Notes under the pieces: generated by a model
The model's input: only the letters and a program-made list of their open reading frames with translations
Databases searched by the model: none
Told to the model about the DNA's origin: nothing
In this document: piece by piece, positions 33,311 to 41,886 of the stretch
Layout: each line of letters opens with the position of its first letter
Numbering within the stretch: the stretch's first letter is position 1
Assembly (NCBI RefSeq): GCF_001273835.1
Contig: NZ_JHEI01000138.1
Location: 62,001-126,000 of the forward strand
Origin: Leucobacter celer subsp. astrifaciens
Lineage (GTDB): Bacteria; Actinomycetota; Actinomycetes; Actinomycetales; Microbacteriaceae
DNA: 64,000 nucleotides
Direction: 5' to 3'
Position numbers and translations under genes: made by a program

Positions 33311-34171
33311 ATGCGACAGTCACCCGTAGAGTCCCGGGTCTGGTTCATCACGGGCGCCAGCCGCGGGATCGGCCGCGCGCTCGCCACCGCGGCCCTCGAC
33401 CGCGGCGATCGCGTCGTCGCCGCCGCCCGCACCGCGAACGCGGACGCATTCGATGCCCGGCACGGCGACCGCCTGCTCGCGCTGAGCCTCGATGTCACCG
33501 ACCGCGACGCTGTCATCCGAGCGGTAGCCACCGCCGCTGAGCACTTCGGCCGCCTCGATGTCGTGGTCAACAACGCCGGGAACATGTCCATGGGCATGAT
33601 CGAGGAGTTCACCGAGGATCAGGCGCGAGCGCAGTTCGAGGTGAACCTGTTCGGCGCGCTGTGGGTCAGCCAGGCGGTGATGCCGCACCTCCGTCGGCAG
33701 GGTTCCGGTCGCATCCTGCAGATCTCGAGCATCGCGGCGCTCGGCGCCTTCCCGAGCACGGGGCTGTACAGCGCGAGCAAGTTCGCGCTGGAGGGGCTGA
33801 GCGAAGCGCTGGCGGCCGAAGCCGCGGGGTTCGGGATCGCGGTCACCATCGTGCAGCCCGGCGGCTACTGGACCGATCTCTACTCGAACATGGCCACCAC
33901 GACACCCAATCCCGCATACGCTCCGTTGCGCGCCGAGATGGAGAAGCAGTGGGCCGAGGGATCGATCGACAGCGATCCGCGACTCGCGGCCGAAGCGATT
34001 CTCACCCTCGTCGAGGCCGAGAACCCGCCGCTCCGACTGCTGCTCGGCAGCATGGTCTACGACCTCGCCCACGAACTCTCCCGGCAGAGGACCGAGACCT
34101 GGGCCGCCTGGGAAGAGGTCAGCCGCGCGGCCGAGCACGCGATCCCGCAGCCCGGCTCCACCGCCGGTTGA
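33311..34171 (+). CDS. SDR family oxidoreductase
   Basis: A 286-residue short-chain dehydrogenase: TGASRGIG cofactor motif at residues 11-18, VVNNAGN, SSIAALGAFPSTGLYSASKFALEG with Tyr and Lys of the catalytic triad, and the PGGYWTDLYSN segment. R in AAARTAN after strand 2 suggests NADPH preference. ATG 33311 follows AAGGAG. The stop codon TGA (34169-34171) falls inside a GGTTGAGCG-type repeat, so the last residues (GSTAG) may be repeat-derived. It is divergent from the TetR regulator. Confidence 0.88.
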   Translation: MRQSPVESRVWFITGASRGIGRALATAALDRGDRVVAAARTANADAFDARHGDRLLALSLDVTDRDAVIRAVATAAEHFGRLDVVVNNAGNMSMGMIEEFTEDQARAQFEVNLFGALWVSQAVMPHLRRQGSGRILQISSIAALGAFPSTGLYSASKFALEGLSEALAAEAAGFGIAVTIVQPGGYWTDLYSNMATTTPNPAYAPLRAEMEKQWAEGSIDSDPRLAAEAILTLVEAENPPLRLLLGSMVYDLAHELSRQRTETWAAWEEVSRAAEHAIPQPGSTAG

Positions 34172-34321
34172 GCGGAGACCGACGTCGGCAGTCCGGCGAT
34201 CCTCGATTTCGATACTTCGACTCGTCGCTGCGCTCCTCGCTCAGCACGGCGCTCGCTCCGCTCGCTCAATCGGCGGACACCACAGCCGCCGGTTGAGCGG
34301 AGCGGAGCGGAGTCGAAACCC
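34161..34321. repeat. GGTTGAGCG...GTCGAAAC repeat cluster
   Basis: CCGCCGGTTGAGCGGAG (34161-34177), an inverted stretch TTTCGATACTTCGACTCGTC running to CAATCGGCGG (34207-34276), and GCCGCCGGTTGAGCGGAGCG to GTCGAAACCCC (34285-34321). The facing copies can pair into a long hairpin between the convergent SDR and DUF937 genes. Confidence 0.83.
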
Positions 34322-34327
34322 CGACCG

Positions 34328-34987
34328 CTACTTCTTGCCGCCGAGCAGCCCGCCCAGCAGGTCACCGAGCCCGCCGCCCGAGGAAGAGCCGGAGGATCCG
34401 GATCCACCGCCCAGAAGGCCGCCCAGCAGATCGCCGAGATCCCCGCCCGAGGAGCCGGAGCTGGAGCCGGCGCCCGCCGATCCCGACCCGCCTCCGCCGA
34501 GCAGTCCGCCCAGCAGATCGCCCAGCACACCCCCGAGGCCGCCGCCCGCGGAGCTCGTCGAGGCCGTCGTGCTCGCTGCCGAGCCGCCCAGCTTGCCCGC
34601 GAGGAACTGCATGACGAGCGGAGCCAGCAGCGGCAGCAGCTGCGGAATCAGGTCGGAGATCACCGAGCTGCCCGAGTTCGCGCCCAGCGCCTTCGCCACG
34701 TCGTCCTTCTGATCGCCCAGCACGTGCTTCACGATCTTCTTGCCGTCCTCGGCGTCGATCGCCTCGAGCGAGAGCTTCTTCGCCGACGGCTCGTGCTGCT
34801 GCACGGCGCGGGCGAGGCTGTCCGCACCGTCCGAGGCGCTCGCGTTGACCGCCATCCCGCCGATCAGACCGGGCAGCGCCTGCCGCACCGCGGCCTCGAC
34901 CGTGCTCTCATCGACCCCGAACTTCGCCGCCAGATCCCCGATGGGCACCTGCTGTAGCAGCGTTTCGACTTCAGACTTGCCTGCCAT
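34328..34987 (-). CDS. DUF937 protein with Gly-rich GLGDLLGGLLGG repeats
   Basis: A 219-residue protein. The first ~125 residues form a helical DUF937-type domain (LLQQVPIGDLAAKFGVDEST, ALPGLIGGMAVNA, ISDLIPQLLPLLAPLVMQFLAG). The rest is low complexity, with three to four tandem GLGDLLGGLLGG units separated by Gly/Ser stretches, ending GGKK. DUF937 proteins are abundant cytosolic proteins related to YidB-type folds without a firm function. A GGAGGG lies seven bases before ATG 34987. The repeat domain may mediate self-association; that is speculation. Confidence 0.82.
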   Translation of the reverse strand: MAGKSEVETLLQQVPIGDLAAKFGVDESTVEAAVRQALPGLIGGMAVNASASDGADSLARAVQQHEPSAKKLSLEAIDAEDGKKIVKHVLGDQKDDVAKALGANSGSSVISDLIPQLLPLLAPLVMQFLAGKLGGSAASTTASTSSAGGGLGGVLGDLLGGLLGGGGSGSAGAGSSSGSSGGDLGDLLGGLLGGGSGSSGSSSGGGLGDLLGGLLGGKK

Positions 34988-35164
34988 GTGATTCCCTCCG
35001 TCGGGATTGCGGTTACATTGCCGGCGCCCGGTCGGATCGTCGGCTTCTCCGAGAGTAACGCGCCCGGCGCGCTCGCGAACCCCTCCCGCAGGTTTTATGC
35101 CCGTCGGCAACGAATCGTGGAAAGGTTTGTGGCCTATATCCAAGGCTCTCCCCCCTCCCTGGAA

Positions 35165-35178
35165 TAGGCTGTAATCCA
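35165..35178 (+). promoter_or_regulatory. Leaderless promoter of accA3
   Basis: TAGGCT at 35165-35170 ends seven bases before ATG 35178, the same geometry and the same hexamer as accD5 (5018-5023) and the Nudix gene (7320-7325). Coordinated strong basal expression of both carboxylase subunits is plausible. Confidence 0.55.
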
Positions 35179-36944
35179 TGTCGCGCATCCGTAAAGTGCT
35201 CATCGCCAACCGTGGCGAGATCGCCGTCCGTATCATCCGCGCCGCCGCAGACAGCGGCATCGCCTCCGTGGCCGTCTACGCCGACCAGGATCGGGACGCC
35301 ATGCACGCGCAGCTCGCCGACGAGGCGTACGCGTTGAACGGCACCACCAGCGCCGATACCTACCTGGTGATCGACAAGATCCTCGGCGTCGCCCGCCGCT
35401 CGGGCGCCGACGCGGTGCACCCCGGCTACGGTTTCCTCGCCGAGAACGCCGACTTCGCCCGGGCCGTCATCGCCTCGGGACTCACCTGGATCGGGCCGGG
35501 CCCCGAAGCCATCGAGCGCCTGGGCGACAAGGTCTCGGCCCGCCACGTCGCCGAGAAGGTCGGAGCCCCGCTCGCCGCGGGAACGAGCGATCCGGTCGCG
35601 GGCGCCGACGACGTGCTCGCCTTCGCCGACGAGGTCGGCCTGCCCATCGCCATCAAGGCGGCGTTCGGCGGCGGCGGCCGCGGCCTGAAGGTGGCCTACG
35701 AGCGCGACGAGGTGGCCGAGCTCTTCGAGTCGGCCACGCGCGAGGCCGTCGCGGCGTTCGGCCGCGGCGAGTGCTTCGTCGAGAAGTACCTCGAGAAGCC
35801 GCGCCACGTCGAGACCCAGTGCCTCGCCGACCAGCACGGCAACGTCGTCGTGGTGTCGACGCGCGACTGCTCGCTGCAGCGCCGCCACCAGAAGCTCGTC
35901 GAGGAGGCGCCGGCGCCGTTCCTCACCGATGAGCAGAACGAGAAGCTCTACGCGGCGTCGAAGGCGATCCTCAAGGAGGTCGGCTACGTGGGAGCCGGCA
36001 CCTGCGAGTTCCTCGTCGCCAAGGACGGCACGGTGTCGTTCCTCGAGGTGAACACCCGCCTGCAGGTCGAGCACCCGGTCTCCGAGGAGATCACGGGCAT
36101 CGACCTGGTGCGCGAGCAGTTCCGGATCGCCGAGGGCGGCGTGATCGACTACGCGGATCCGGTGCCGCACGGCCACTCCTTCGAGTTCCGCCTGAACGGC
36201 GAGGATCCCGGCAACGGCTTCCTCCCGGCCCCCGGCCCGGTGGCGCTGTTCAAGCCCGCGGCCGGCCCCGGTGTGCGCGTCGACACCGGCGTCTCGACCG
36301 GCGACGTGGTCTCGGGGGCGTTCGATTCGATGCTCGGCAAGCTCATCGTCACGGGGGCGACTCGTGAAGAGGCGCTTCAGCGCGCCCGCCGCGCCCTCGA
36401 CGAGTTCGAGATCCAGGGCCTGCCCACCGTGCTGCCGTTCCACCGCAAGATCGTTCGGGATCCCGCCTTCACCGCGCCCGATGGGCGCTTCGGGGTGTAC
36501 ACGCTCTGGATCGAGAGCGAGTTCGAGAACGACATCGAGCCCTGGGAGGGAGAGCTGTCGGCGATCGCGCAGGATCCGAAGCGCCGCACCGTCGCGGTGG
36601 AGGTCTCCGGGCGCCGCATCGAGGTGACCCTGCCCGCAACACTGCTGCCGCTCGTCGACCAGGAGGTGACCCGCGGTCCCGCCCCCAGGCGCGCGAAGGG
36701 CGCGGGTGTCGCTACGGCCACCGGCGACGCCGTGGCCGCCCCCATGCAGGCGACCGTCGTGAAGGTGGCCGTCGAGGAGGGCCAGCAGGTCTCCGAGGGC
36801 GACCTGGTGGTGGTACTCGAGGCGATGAAGATGGAGCAGTCGATCTACGCGCACCGCGACGGCTCGGTGTCGGGCATCGATGCGCCGATCGGGCAGACCG
36901 TGCCGAACGGCCACCTGCTGCTCAGCATCGTCGACCCCGCCTGA
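35178..36944 (+). CDS. accA3: Acyl-CoA carboxylase alpha subunit (biotin carboxylase + BCCP)
   Basis: A 588-residue protein: biotin carboxylase N-domain ([18 protein letters not shown]), ATP-grasp with [13 protein letters not shown], the [18 protein letters not shown] signature and, after a linker, a biotinyl domain with EAMKMEQ in which K551 is the biotinylated lysine. It carboxylates biotin with bicarbonate and ATP, then passes CO2 to an AccD subunit such as that at 5031; BirA at 4904 would biotinylate it. A single housekeeping alpha subunit serving several AccD proteins is normal in actinobacteria. It ends before a strong terminator hairpin. Confidence 0.95.
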   Translation: MSRIRKVLIANRGEIAVRIIRAAADSGIASVAVYADQDRDAMHAQLADEAYALNGTTSADTYLVIDKILGVARRSGADAVHPGYGFLAENADFARAVIASGLTWIGPGPEAIERLGDKVSARHVAEKVGAPLAAGTSDPVAGADDVLAFADEVGLPIAIKAAFGGGGRGLKVAYERDEVAELFESATREAVAAFGRGECFVEKYLEKPRHVETQCLADQHGNVVVVSTRDCSLQRRHQKLVEEAPAPFLTDEQNEKLYAASKAILKEVGYVGAGTCEFLVAKDGTVSFLEVNTRLQVEHPVSEEITGIDLVREQFRIAEGGVIDYADPVPHGHSFEFRLNGEDPGNGFLPAPGPVALFKPAAGPGVRVDTGVSTGDVVSGAFDSMLGKLIVTGATREEALQRARRALDEFEIQGLPTVLPFHRKIVRDPAFTAPDGRFGVYTLWIESEFENDIEPWEGELSAIAQDPKRRTVAVEVSGRRIEVTLPATLLPLVDQEVTRGPAPRRAKGAGVATATGDAVAAPMQATVVKVAVEEGQQVSEGDLVVVLEAMKMEQSIYAHRDGSVSGIDAPIGQTVPNGHLLLSIVDPA

Positions 36945-36974
36945 GGCGCGGCGACTCGTCGACCCCGCCTGCGG

Positions 36975-37024
36975 GCGCCGGGTCCCTCGGCCCTGCCCGT
37001 GGGAGGGACCGAGGGGCCCGGCGC
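36975..37024. terminator. Long GC hairpin between accA3 and the Eis-like gene
   Basis: GCGCCGGGTCCCTCGG (36975-36990) pairs with CCGAGGGGCCCGGCGC (37009-37024), one G-U wobble apart, and CCCT/AGGG extends the stem inside. It lies between convergent genes; a bidirectional intrinsic terminator without U-tract. Confidence 0.75.
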
Positions 37025-37036
37025 GAGGCCCCCGCG

Positions 37037-38317
37037 TCAGAACACCCAGTCGGCGCCCGCCGCGACGGGCCAGGACCACGCCGTCGCGGCCCGCGCCAGC
37101 GCCTCGGGCCGGCGCACCGTGACGAGCCCCGCCTGCGCGAGCGCCGCGAGCGAGACGGCCCCGAGGTGCGCGGCACCGAGCTCCCGGATGTCGAGCACGA
37201 GGTCGGCCTCGGCCTCGCTGCGCGACACCTCGACCGCGCCGTGCGCCTCCGCCCGCACCCGCCACCGTCCCGCGTTCTGCGGCAGCAGGGCGTCCGTCAC
37301 CTCGAGCACCGCGTCGACGGGTGCGGCGTAGCGACGGTCCGAGAGCGCTCGGGGAAGATCGAGGATCCTGATCCACTGCAGATCGTTCGTCACCGGCATC
37401 GCTCCCCGGGCATCGACGAGAAGCGACAGGATCGGATCGTCGACCGGCAGCGGGCCGGTCTCGACGCGGGCCATGAGGTCGAGGTCGAGCAGCACCGACC
37501 ACAGGCGGTGCGCCGCAGCGGCGTCGAGCGCCACGGCGTCGCGCAGCTGCACCGTCCCGTCCGCGGTGTTCCGGTTCCAGAGGGACTTCCGCCGGAAGCG
37601 GGCGTAGCCGCGCGGTGCGCCGGAGGCGTCGCGCACGATGAGCACCCGCTGCGTCTCCTGCCCCCGATGCAGCTCGGGCGGATCCTGATCCGCGGCGCGC
37701 CGCAGCTCCGGCGTCTCCCAGCTCGCCCACCCCGGCCGCCCGATCCCCTCGGGCACGCGCGCATACTCGCGGTGCAGCGCCGCGATCTCGTCTCCGTGGC
37801 GGGCGGCGTCCCACTCCGCGAGCTCGACGCGGAGCTCGTCGGCGCCGGGCACGGGACGCAGCCCCGCCCCGCGCGGAATCGTCAGCGAGACCTGCGACGC
37901 CGCCATGCCGTATCCGAACCGGCCGTAGATCGCGGCCTCGGCCGCGTTGAGTCCTGAGAAGGCCTCCCCGCGCTCGAGGCAGTCGGCGAAGTGGTGCGCG
38001 ATCATCTCGCGCAGGATCCCGCGCCGGCGATGCCCCGGATGCACCGCCACCCAGGTGAGCCAGCCGCAGGGCGCTTCGGCCCCCGGCACGGGAAACTCCC
38101 GCAGCGCGTAGGCGCCGTACATCGCGGCGAACTCCCCGCTCAGCGCCGCGTCGTGCTCCACCGCCCAGGTGCGGCCCCAGGGAATGGGATGCTCCACGGC
38201 GAGCAGATCCTCGAGCGGGATCTCCGTGGGGAACGCCCAAGAGTCGAGTCGCAGCACCTGCTCCAGGTGGCCGCGGTCTTCGAGGCGGGTGAAGCGGTAA
38301 CCGTCGGGGAGCGTCAT
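37037..38317 (-). CDS. Eis-like GNAT N-acetyltransferase
   Basis: A 426-residue Eis/UPF0256 protein: N-terminal GNAT domain with the acetyl-CoA loop VAVHPGHRRRGILREM, a second degenerate GNAT domain, and a C-terminal SCP2-like region. The conserved tyrosine in AAIYGRFGYG matches the general acid of Eis, and the chain ends in phenylalanine (ADWVF), as in M. tuberculosis Eis, where the terminal carboxylate is the general base. Eis enzymes acetylate several amines of aminoglycosides and other polyamine-like compounds. A GATACT box seven bases before the ATG suggests leaderless expression. The physiological substrate is unknown. Confidence 0.87.
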   Translation of the reverse strand: MTLPDGYRFTRLEDRGHLEQVLRLDSWAFPTEIPLEDLLAVEHPIPWGRTWAVEHDAALSGEFAAMYGAYALREFPVPGAEAPCGWLTWVAVHPGHRRRGILREMIAHHFADCLERGEAFSGLNAAEAAIYGRFGYGMAASQVSLTIPRGAGLRPVPGADELRVELAEWDAARHGDEIAALHREYARVPEGIGRPGWASWETPELRRAADQDPPELHRGQETQRVLIVRDASGAPRGYARFRRKSLWNRNTADGTVQLRDAVALDAAAAHRLWSVLLDLDLMARVETGPLPVDDPILSLLVDARGAMPVTNDLQWIRILDLPRALSDRRYAAPVDAVLEVTDALLPQNAGRWRVRAEAHGAVEVSRSEAEADLVLDIRELGAAHLGAVSLAALAQAGLVTVRRPEALARAATAWSWPVAAGADWVF

Positions 38318-38400
38318 GCTCTCCAGTATCCCGGATCCGAAAAGTTACAACTGTGTCACAATCATCGAACAGACACACAGGTGTGGCGTATCGCACCGCG

Positions 38401-38453
38401 TAAAATACGTTGAGTCTCTGAATGATTCGATATTTGGACAAGGAAGTCACATA
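38401..38453 (+). promoter_or_regulatory. Promoter and leader of the MHS transporter
   Basis: A TAAAAT -10 box at 38401-38406, then an AT-rich 47-base leader with AAGGAAG before ATG 38454. Upstream (around 38372-38383) CACAC-AG-GTGTG is a short dyad that may be an operator. Unlike many genes here this one has a true leader with Shine-Dalgarno. Confidence 0.5.
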
Positions 38454-39821
38454 ATGACACAACTGGTCGCCGCCAGCTCCACCCGAGAGCGCCGGAAGGT
38501 CGTCGCAGCATCGGTGATCGGCACCACTATCGAGTGGTACGACTTCTTCATCTACGCGTTCGCCGCCAACCTCGTGCTGGCCAAGCTCTTCTTCGAGCCG
38601 GCGGGTGAGAGCATGATGCAGATCCTCTCGCTGCTCACCATCGGCCTCTCCTTCCTCTTCCGCCCGCTCGGCGCCTTCCTCGCCGGCCACTTCGGCGACA
38701 AGCTCGGCCGCCAGCCGATGCTCGTCATCACGCTGCTGCTCATGGGCGTCGCGACCGTCGGCATCGGGCTGCTGCCCACGTACGACGCGATCGGTCTCGC
38801 CGCACCCGTCATCCTGATCCTGCTCCGCATCCTGCAGGGCCTCTCGGCCGGCGGCGAGTGGGGCGGCGCGGTGCTGATGTCGGTCGAGCACGCGCCGAAG
38901 GGCAAGCGCGGCCTCTACGGCATCTTCCCCCAGCTCGGCGTGCCCTTCGGCATGCTGCTCGCCTCGGCCATGCTCGCGATCATGCGCGTCGTCGCACCGG
39001 GCGACGCCTTCGAGGAGTGGGGCTGGCGCGTGCCGTTCCTGTTCTCGGTCGTGCTGATCGTCGTGGGCTTCATCATCCGCAAGACGGTCGACGAGTCGCC
39101 GGTCTTCAGCGAGATCAAGCAGACCCGCCAGCAGGAGTCGGCGCCCATCGTGCAGGTGTTCAAGATGCACCTGCCGCTCGTCATCCTGAGCGCGCTGCTC
39201 TTCGCCGGCAACAACGCCGTGGGCTACATGCTCACCGGCGGCTACGTGCAGGGTCTCGCGTCGCGCCCCGAGGACCAGGGCGGCCTGGGCTACGACCCGG
39301 TGCAGGTGCAGCTCGCGGTGCTGACCGCGGCCATCGTGTGGGCGATCTTCACCTTCCTCTCGGGCCCGCTCTCCGACCGCTACGGGCGCAAGCCGATCAT
39401 GAACCTCGGCTGGATCGTGCAGGCGCTGGGCGTCATCCCGCTCTTCCAGTTCGTGTTCAACGGCGGCGTCGGCGGCGTGCTCCTCGGTACCTGCCTGCTC
39501 GCAGTGGGCCTCGGCCTCACCTACGGCCCGGCCGCGGTGTGGTTCGCCGAGAGCTTCCCGGCATCCGTGCGCTACTCGGGCATCTCGATCAGCTACGCGC
39601 TGGGCGGCGTCATCGGCGGAGCGTTCGCGCCCACCATCGCGCAGCTCCTGCTGCAGTCGTTCGGCACGACCTGGGCGATCGTCGTCTACCTGCTCGTCAT
39701 GACGTCGCTCGGGCTGTTCGCGAGCCTGACGCTGAAGGATCGCTCCAACATCCCGCTCGATCTCGAGTTCGAGCGCAGCGGGCAGTGGAAGAGCTGGACC
39801 CCCGCCAAGACCGAGGCGTAG
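38454..39821 (+). CDS. MHS-family MFS metabolite:H+ symporter
   Basis: A 455-residue, 12-helix permease of the metabolite:H+ symporter family (ShiA/ProP/KgtP relatives). Landmarks: SVIGTTIEWYDFFIYAFAANLVLAKLFF at the first helix, FRPLGAFLAGHFGDKLGRQPML, LRILQGLSAGGEWGGAVLMSVEHAP and the second-half DRYGRKP loop. The family imports organic acids, betaines or aromatic acids with protons; the substrate is not decidable. ATG 38454 follows AAGGAAG. A strong hairpin follows the stop. Confidence 0.88.
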   Translation: MTQLVAASSTRERRKVVAASVIGTTIEWYDFFIYAFAANLVLAKLFFEPAGESMMQILSLLTIGLSFLFRPLGAFLAGHFGDKLGRQPMLVITLLLMGVATVGIGLLPTYDAIGLAAPVILILLRILQGLSAGGEWGGAVLMSVEHAPKGKRGLYGIFPQLGVPFGMLLASAMLAIMRVVAPGDAFEEWGWRVPFLFSVVLIVVGFIIRKTVDESPVFSEIKQTRQQESAPIVQVFKMHLPLVILSALLFAGNNAVGYMLTGGYVQGLASRPEDQGGLGYDPVQVQLAVLTAAIVWAIFTFLSGPLSDRYGRKPIMNLGWIVQALGVIPLFQFVFNGGVGGVLLGTCLLAVGLGLTYGPAAVWFAESFPASVRYSGISISYALGGVIGGAFAPTIAQLLLQSFGTTWAIVVYLLVMTSLGLFASLTLKDRSNIPLDLEFERSGQWKSWTPAKTEA

Positions 39822-39859
39822 CGCTTCCGCTCCCTCAGCCTCGCTCTGAATCTCAGCCT

Positions 39860-39898
39860 CGAACGGGGTCGTCCGCGCAACGCGGGCGGCCCCGTTCG
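39860..39898 (+). terminator. Intrinsic-type terminator after MHS transporter
   Basis: CGAACGGGG (39860-39868) / CCCCGTTCG (39890-39898) pair perfectly and the stem continues inward through G-U wobbles (TCGTCCGCG with CGCGGGCGG) to a CAA-centred loop. The wobbles favour the plus-strand RNA, so it terminates the transporter gene. Confidence 0.75.
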
Positions 39899-39949
39899 CC
39901 GTTTCAGCGAGACAGCCCGTTCACGTTTCGCCCCGGCACCGGACCAAAT

Positions 39950-40002
39950 GGGAGTCGCGTTCTGTCGCTTCGTTCTGAACGTTGCGGCAGAACGCGACTC
40001 CC
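39950..40002. repeat. 15-bp-arm palindromic element
   Basis: GGGAGTCGCGTTCTG (39950-39964) and CAGAACGCGACTCCC (39988-40002) are perfect arms around a 23-base loop, eight bases from the SpoU methyltransferase stop. The architecture resembles the TTCGCGCGTCAGTAG elements (loop 23-29) but the sequence differs. Confidence 0.75.
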
Positions 40003-40010
40003 GCTTTCGT

Positions 40011-40706
40011 CTAGACGGCAGCGCCGGGCCGCAGCGGCGAGTGCTGCTGCACCCAGCTGTACATCGCCACCGCCGCCGCCGCGCTCGCGTTGATCGAGCG
40101 GGTCGACCCGTACTGCGTGATCTCCACGACGGCCTCTGCCGCGGCGATCGCCTCCTGGGTGAGCCCCGGCCCCTCCTGCCCGAACAGCATCACGCAGCGC
40201 TCGGGCCACTCGAAGGTCTCCATGGGCACGCAGCCCGGCACGTTGTCGATCGCGATGATCGGGATCCCCTCGGCCGCGGCCCAGGCCGCGAGCGCGTCGA
40301 CCCCCTCCCGGTGCACGACGTGCTGGTAGCGGTCGGTGACCATGGCCCCGCGCTTGTTCCACCGGCGCCGGCCCACGATGTGCACCGTGTCGGCGGCGAA
40401 CGCGTTGGCGCTGCGCACGATCGACCCGATGTTCATGTCGTGCTGCCAGTTCTCGATGGCCACGTGGAACGGGTGGCGGTGCTCGTCGAGGTCGGCCACG
40501 ATGGCCTCCATGCGCCAGTACCGGTAGCGGTCGACCACGTTGCGGGTGTCGCCGTGCTCGAGCAGCTCGGGGTCGTAGTGATCCTCGCTCGGCCACGCAT
40601 CGCGCCCACCGGGCCACGGGCCCACCCCCGCCGTCGTGCGCTCGGGGTGCTGGGGCGCTGGGGCGGCGGGTGCGGCGGCCGATTCGGGATCGCGGGTCTG
40701 AGTCAC
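40011..40706 (-). CDS. TrmH/SpoU family RNA 2'-O-methyltransferase
   Basis: A 231-residue SPOUT methyltransferase with the three SpoU motifs: NIGSIVRSANAF, MLFGQEGPGLT and ITQYGSTRSINASAAAAVAMY, which form the trefoil knot that binds S-adenosylmethionine. It would methylate the 2'-OH of a ribose in tRNA or rRNA. GTG 40706 is chosen because a GAGAAT box lies six bases upstream (leaderless); an in-frame extension to 40850 would add a low-quality leader. The first ~40 residues are Ala/Pro-rich and probably disordered. The target RNA is unknown. Confidence 0.88.
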   Translation of the reverse strand: MTQTRDPESAAAPAAPAPQHPERTTAGVGPWPGGRDAWPSEDHYDPELLEHGDTRNVVDRYRYWRMEAIVADLDEHRHPFHVAIENWQHDMNIGSIVRSANAFAADTVHIVGRRRWNKRGAMVTDRYQHVVHREGVDALAAWAAAEGIPIIAIDNVPGCVPMETFEWPERCVMLFGQEGPGLTQEAIAAAEAVVEITQYGSTRSINASAAAAVAMYSWVQQHSPLRPGAAV

Positions 40707-40815
40707 CCGCCTATTCTCGCAGTCCGGCAGCGGCCCGGGATCCTCCATCGACACGCTCACACGGTGGACGGCGACAGGCTCAGGGCGAGGAACCGGCGCA
40801 GAAGGCGGCGCGGCG

Positions 40816-41886
40816 TCAGGCCGGGAGCGGCTCGAGCCTGAACGGAGCACGATCGGTGATCGCGGGCTCGGCGTCGGTCTCGAACACGAGATATCCCTGC
40901 GAGTGGCCCTGCACCGTGCGGATGTCGCTCTTCAGTACGCGGATGTCCGGCGCGAGCCGGGAGACCTCAGCGATCCCGATGGGCGCGTCGCCGTCGAAGC
41001 GGATGACGTAGCGGTGCCGTGCCAGTCGGGGCATCTCGGCGACTGCGGCCTCGATGTCACCGAGGCGATCGCGGCGCGCGGCGCGCACCAGCTCGGCTGT
41101 GACGGGATGCGCCGGGTCGCTGAAGATGCGCCAGGTGGGCCCCTGCTCGACCACTCGGCCGCCGTCGACGATCGCCACCGAATCGGCGATCTCCTCGACC
41201 ACCGACATCTCGTGCGTGATGAGCACGACCGTCACCCCGCGGTCGCGGTTGATGCGCCGGATCAGCCCGAGAATGGAGCGGGTCGTCTCGGGGTCGAGCG
41301 CCGAGGTGGCCTCGTCCGACAGCAGGATCTCGGGGTCGTGCACCAGAGCGCGGGCGATGGCCACGCGCTGCTTCTGCCCGCCCGACAGTCCCGCCGGGTA
41401 GGCGTGCGCCTGATCCACGAGCCTGACGAGGGCGATCAGCTCGGCGACCCGACGGTCGATCTCGTCCTCGGACGTCCCCGCGAGACGCAGCGGCAGCGCA
41501 ACGTTCTGCCACACGGTCTTCGACGTCATCAGGCTGAAGTGCTGAAAGATCATGCCGGTCTTGCGGCGCTGCTCCGCGAGCTCGGCACCACGGGCGCCGG
41601 TGACCGGGACGCCGTCGATCAGCACCTCGCCCGAGTCCGGCTCGGCGAGCAGGTTGATGGTGCGCAGCAGCGTCGACTTGCCGGCGCCACTGCGCCCGAT
41701 CACTCCGAAGATCGAGCCGCCCGGGATATCGAGGTCGACGCCGTCGAGCGCGTGGAACTCCCCCTTGCCGCGGCCACGGGTGAAGGTCTTGCGCAGGCCG
41801 CGCAGGGAGATGGATCCGCGGGCGGGCGCGACCAGTTCCTGTCCGATCGCGCCGCCCGCATCGTCCTCGTTCTCAGAACGCGACAT
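40816..41886 (-). CDS. metN: Methionine ABC transporter ATP-binding protein
   Basis: A 356-residue ATPase: Walker A GRSGAGKST, Q-loop FQHF, signature LSGGQKQRVAIARAL, Walker B EILLSDEATSALD and the H-loop in LITHEMSVV, followed by a C-terminal NIL domain (about residues 270-350) that in MetN binds methionine and causes trans-inhibition. It energises uptake through MetI (42956, divergent). Its start overlaps the metQ-like stop by 14 bp. With metQ and metI, the family call is strong. Confidence 0.92.
   Translation of the reverse strand: MSRSENEDDAGGAIGQELVAPARGSISLRGLRKTFTRGRGKGEFHALDGVDLDIPGGSIFGVIGRSGAGKSTLLRTINLLAEPDSGEVLIDGVPVTGARGAELAEQRRKTGMIFQHFSLMTSKTVWQNVALPLRLAGTSEDEIDRRVAELIALVRLVDQAHAYPAGLSGGQKQRVAIARALVHDPEILLSDEATSALDPETTRSILGLIRRINRDRGVTVVLITHEMSVVEEIADSVAIVDGGRVVEQGPTWRIFSDPAHPVTAELVRAARRDRLGDIEAAVAEMPRLARHRYVIRFDGDAPIGIAEVSRLAPDIRVLKSDIRTVQGHSQGYLVFETDAEPAITDRAPFRLEPLPA

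Noticed and set aside
35013-39170. Very long minus-strand open frame (over 1,300 codons)
   Set aside because: It is antisense to accA3 and the MHS transporter and shares no conserved motifs except where it is out of frame with the Eis-like gene. High GC makes stop codons rare in such frames.
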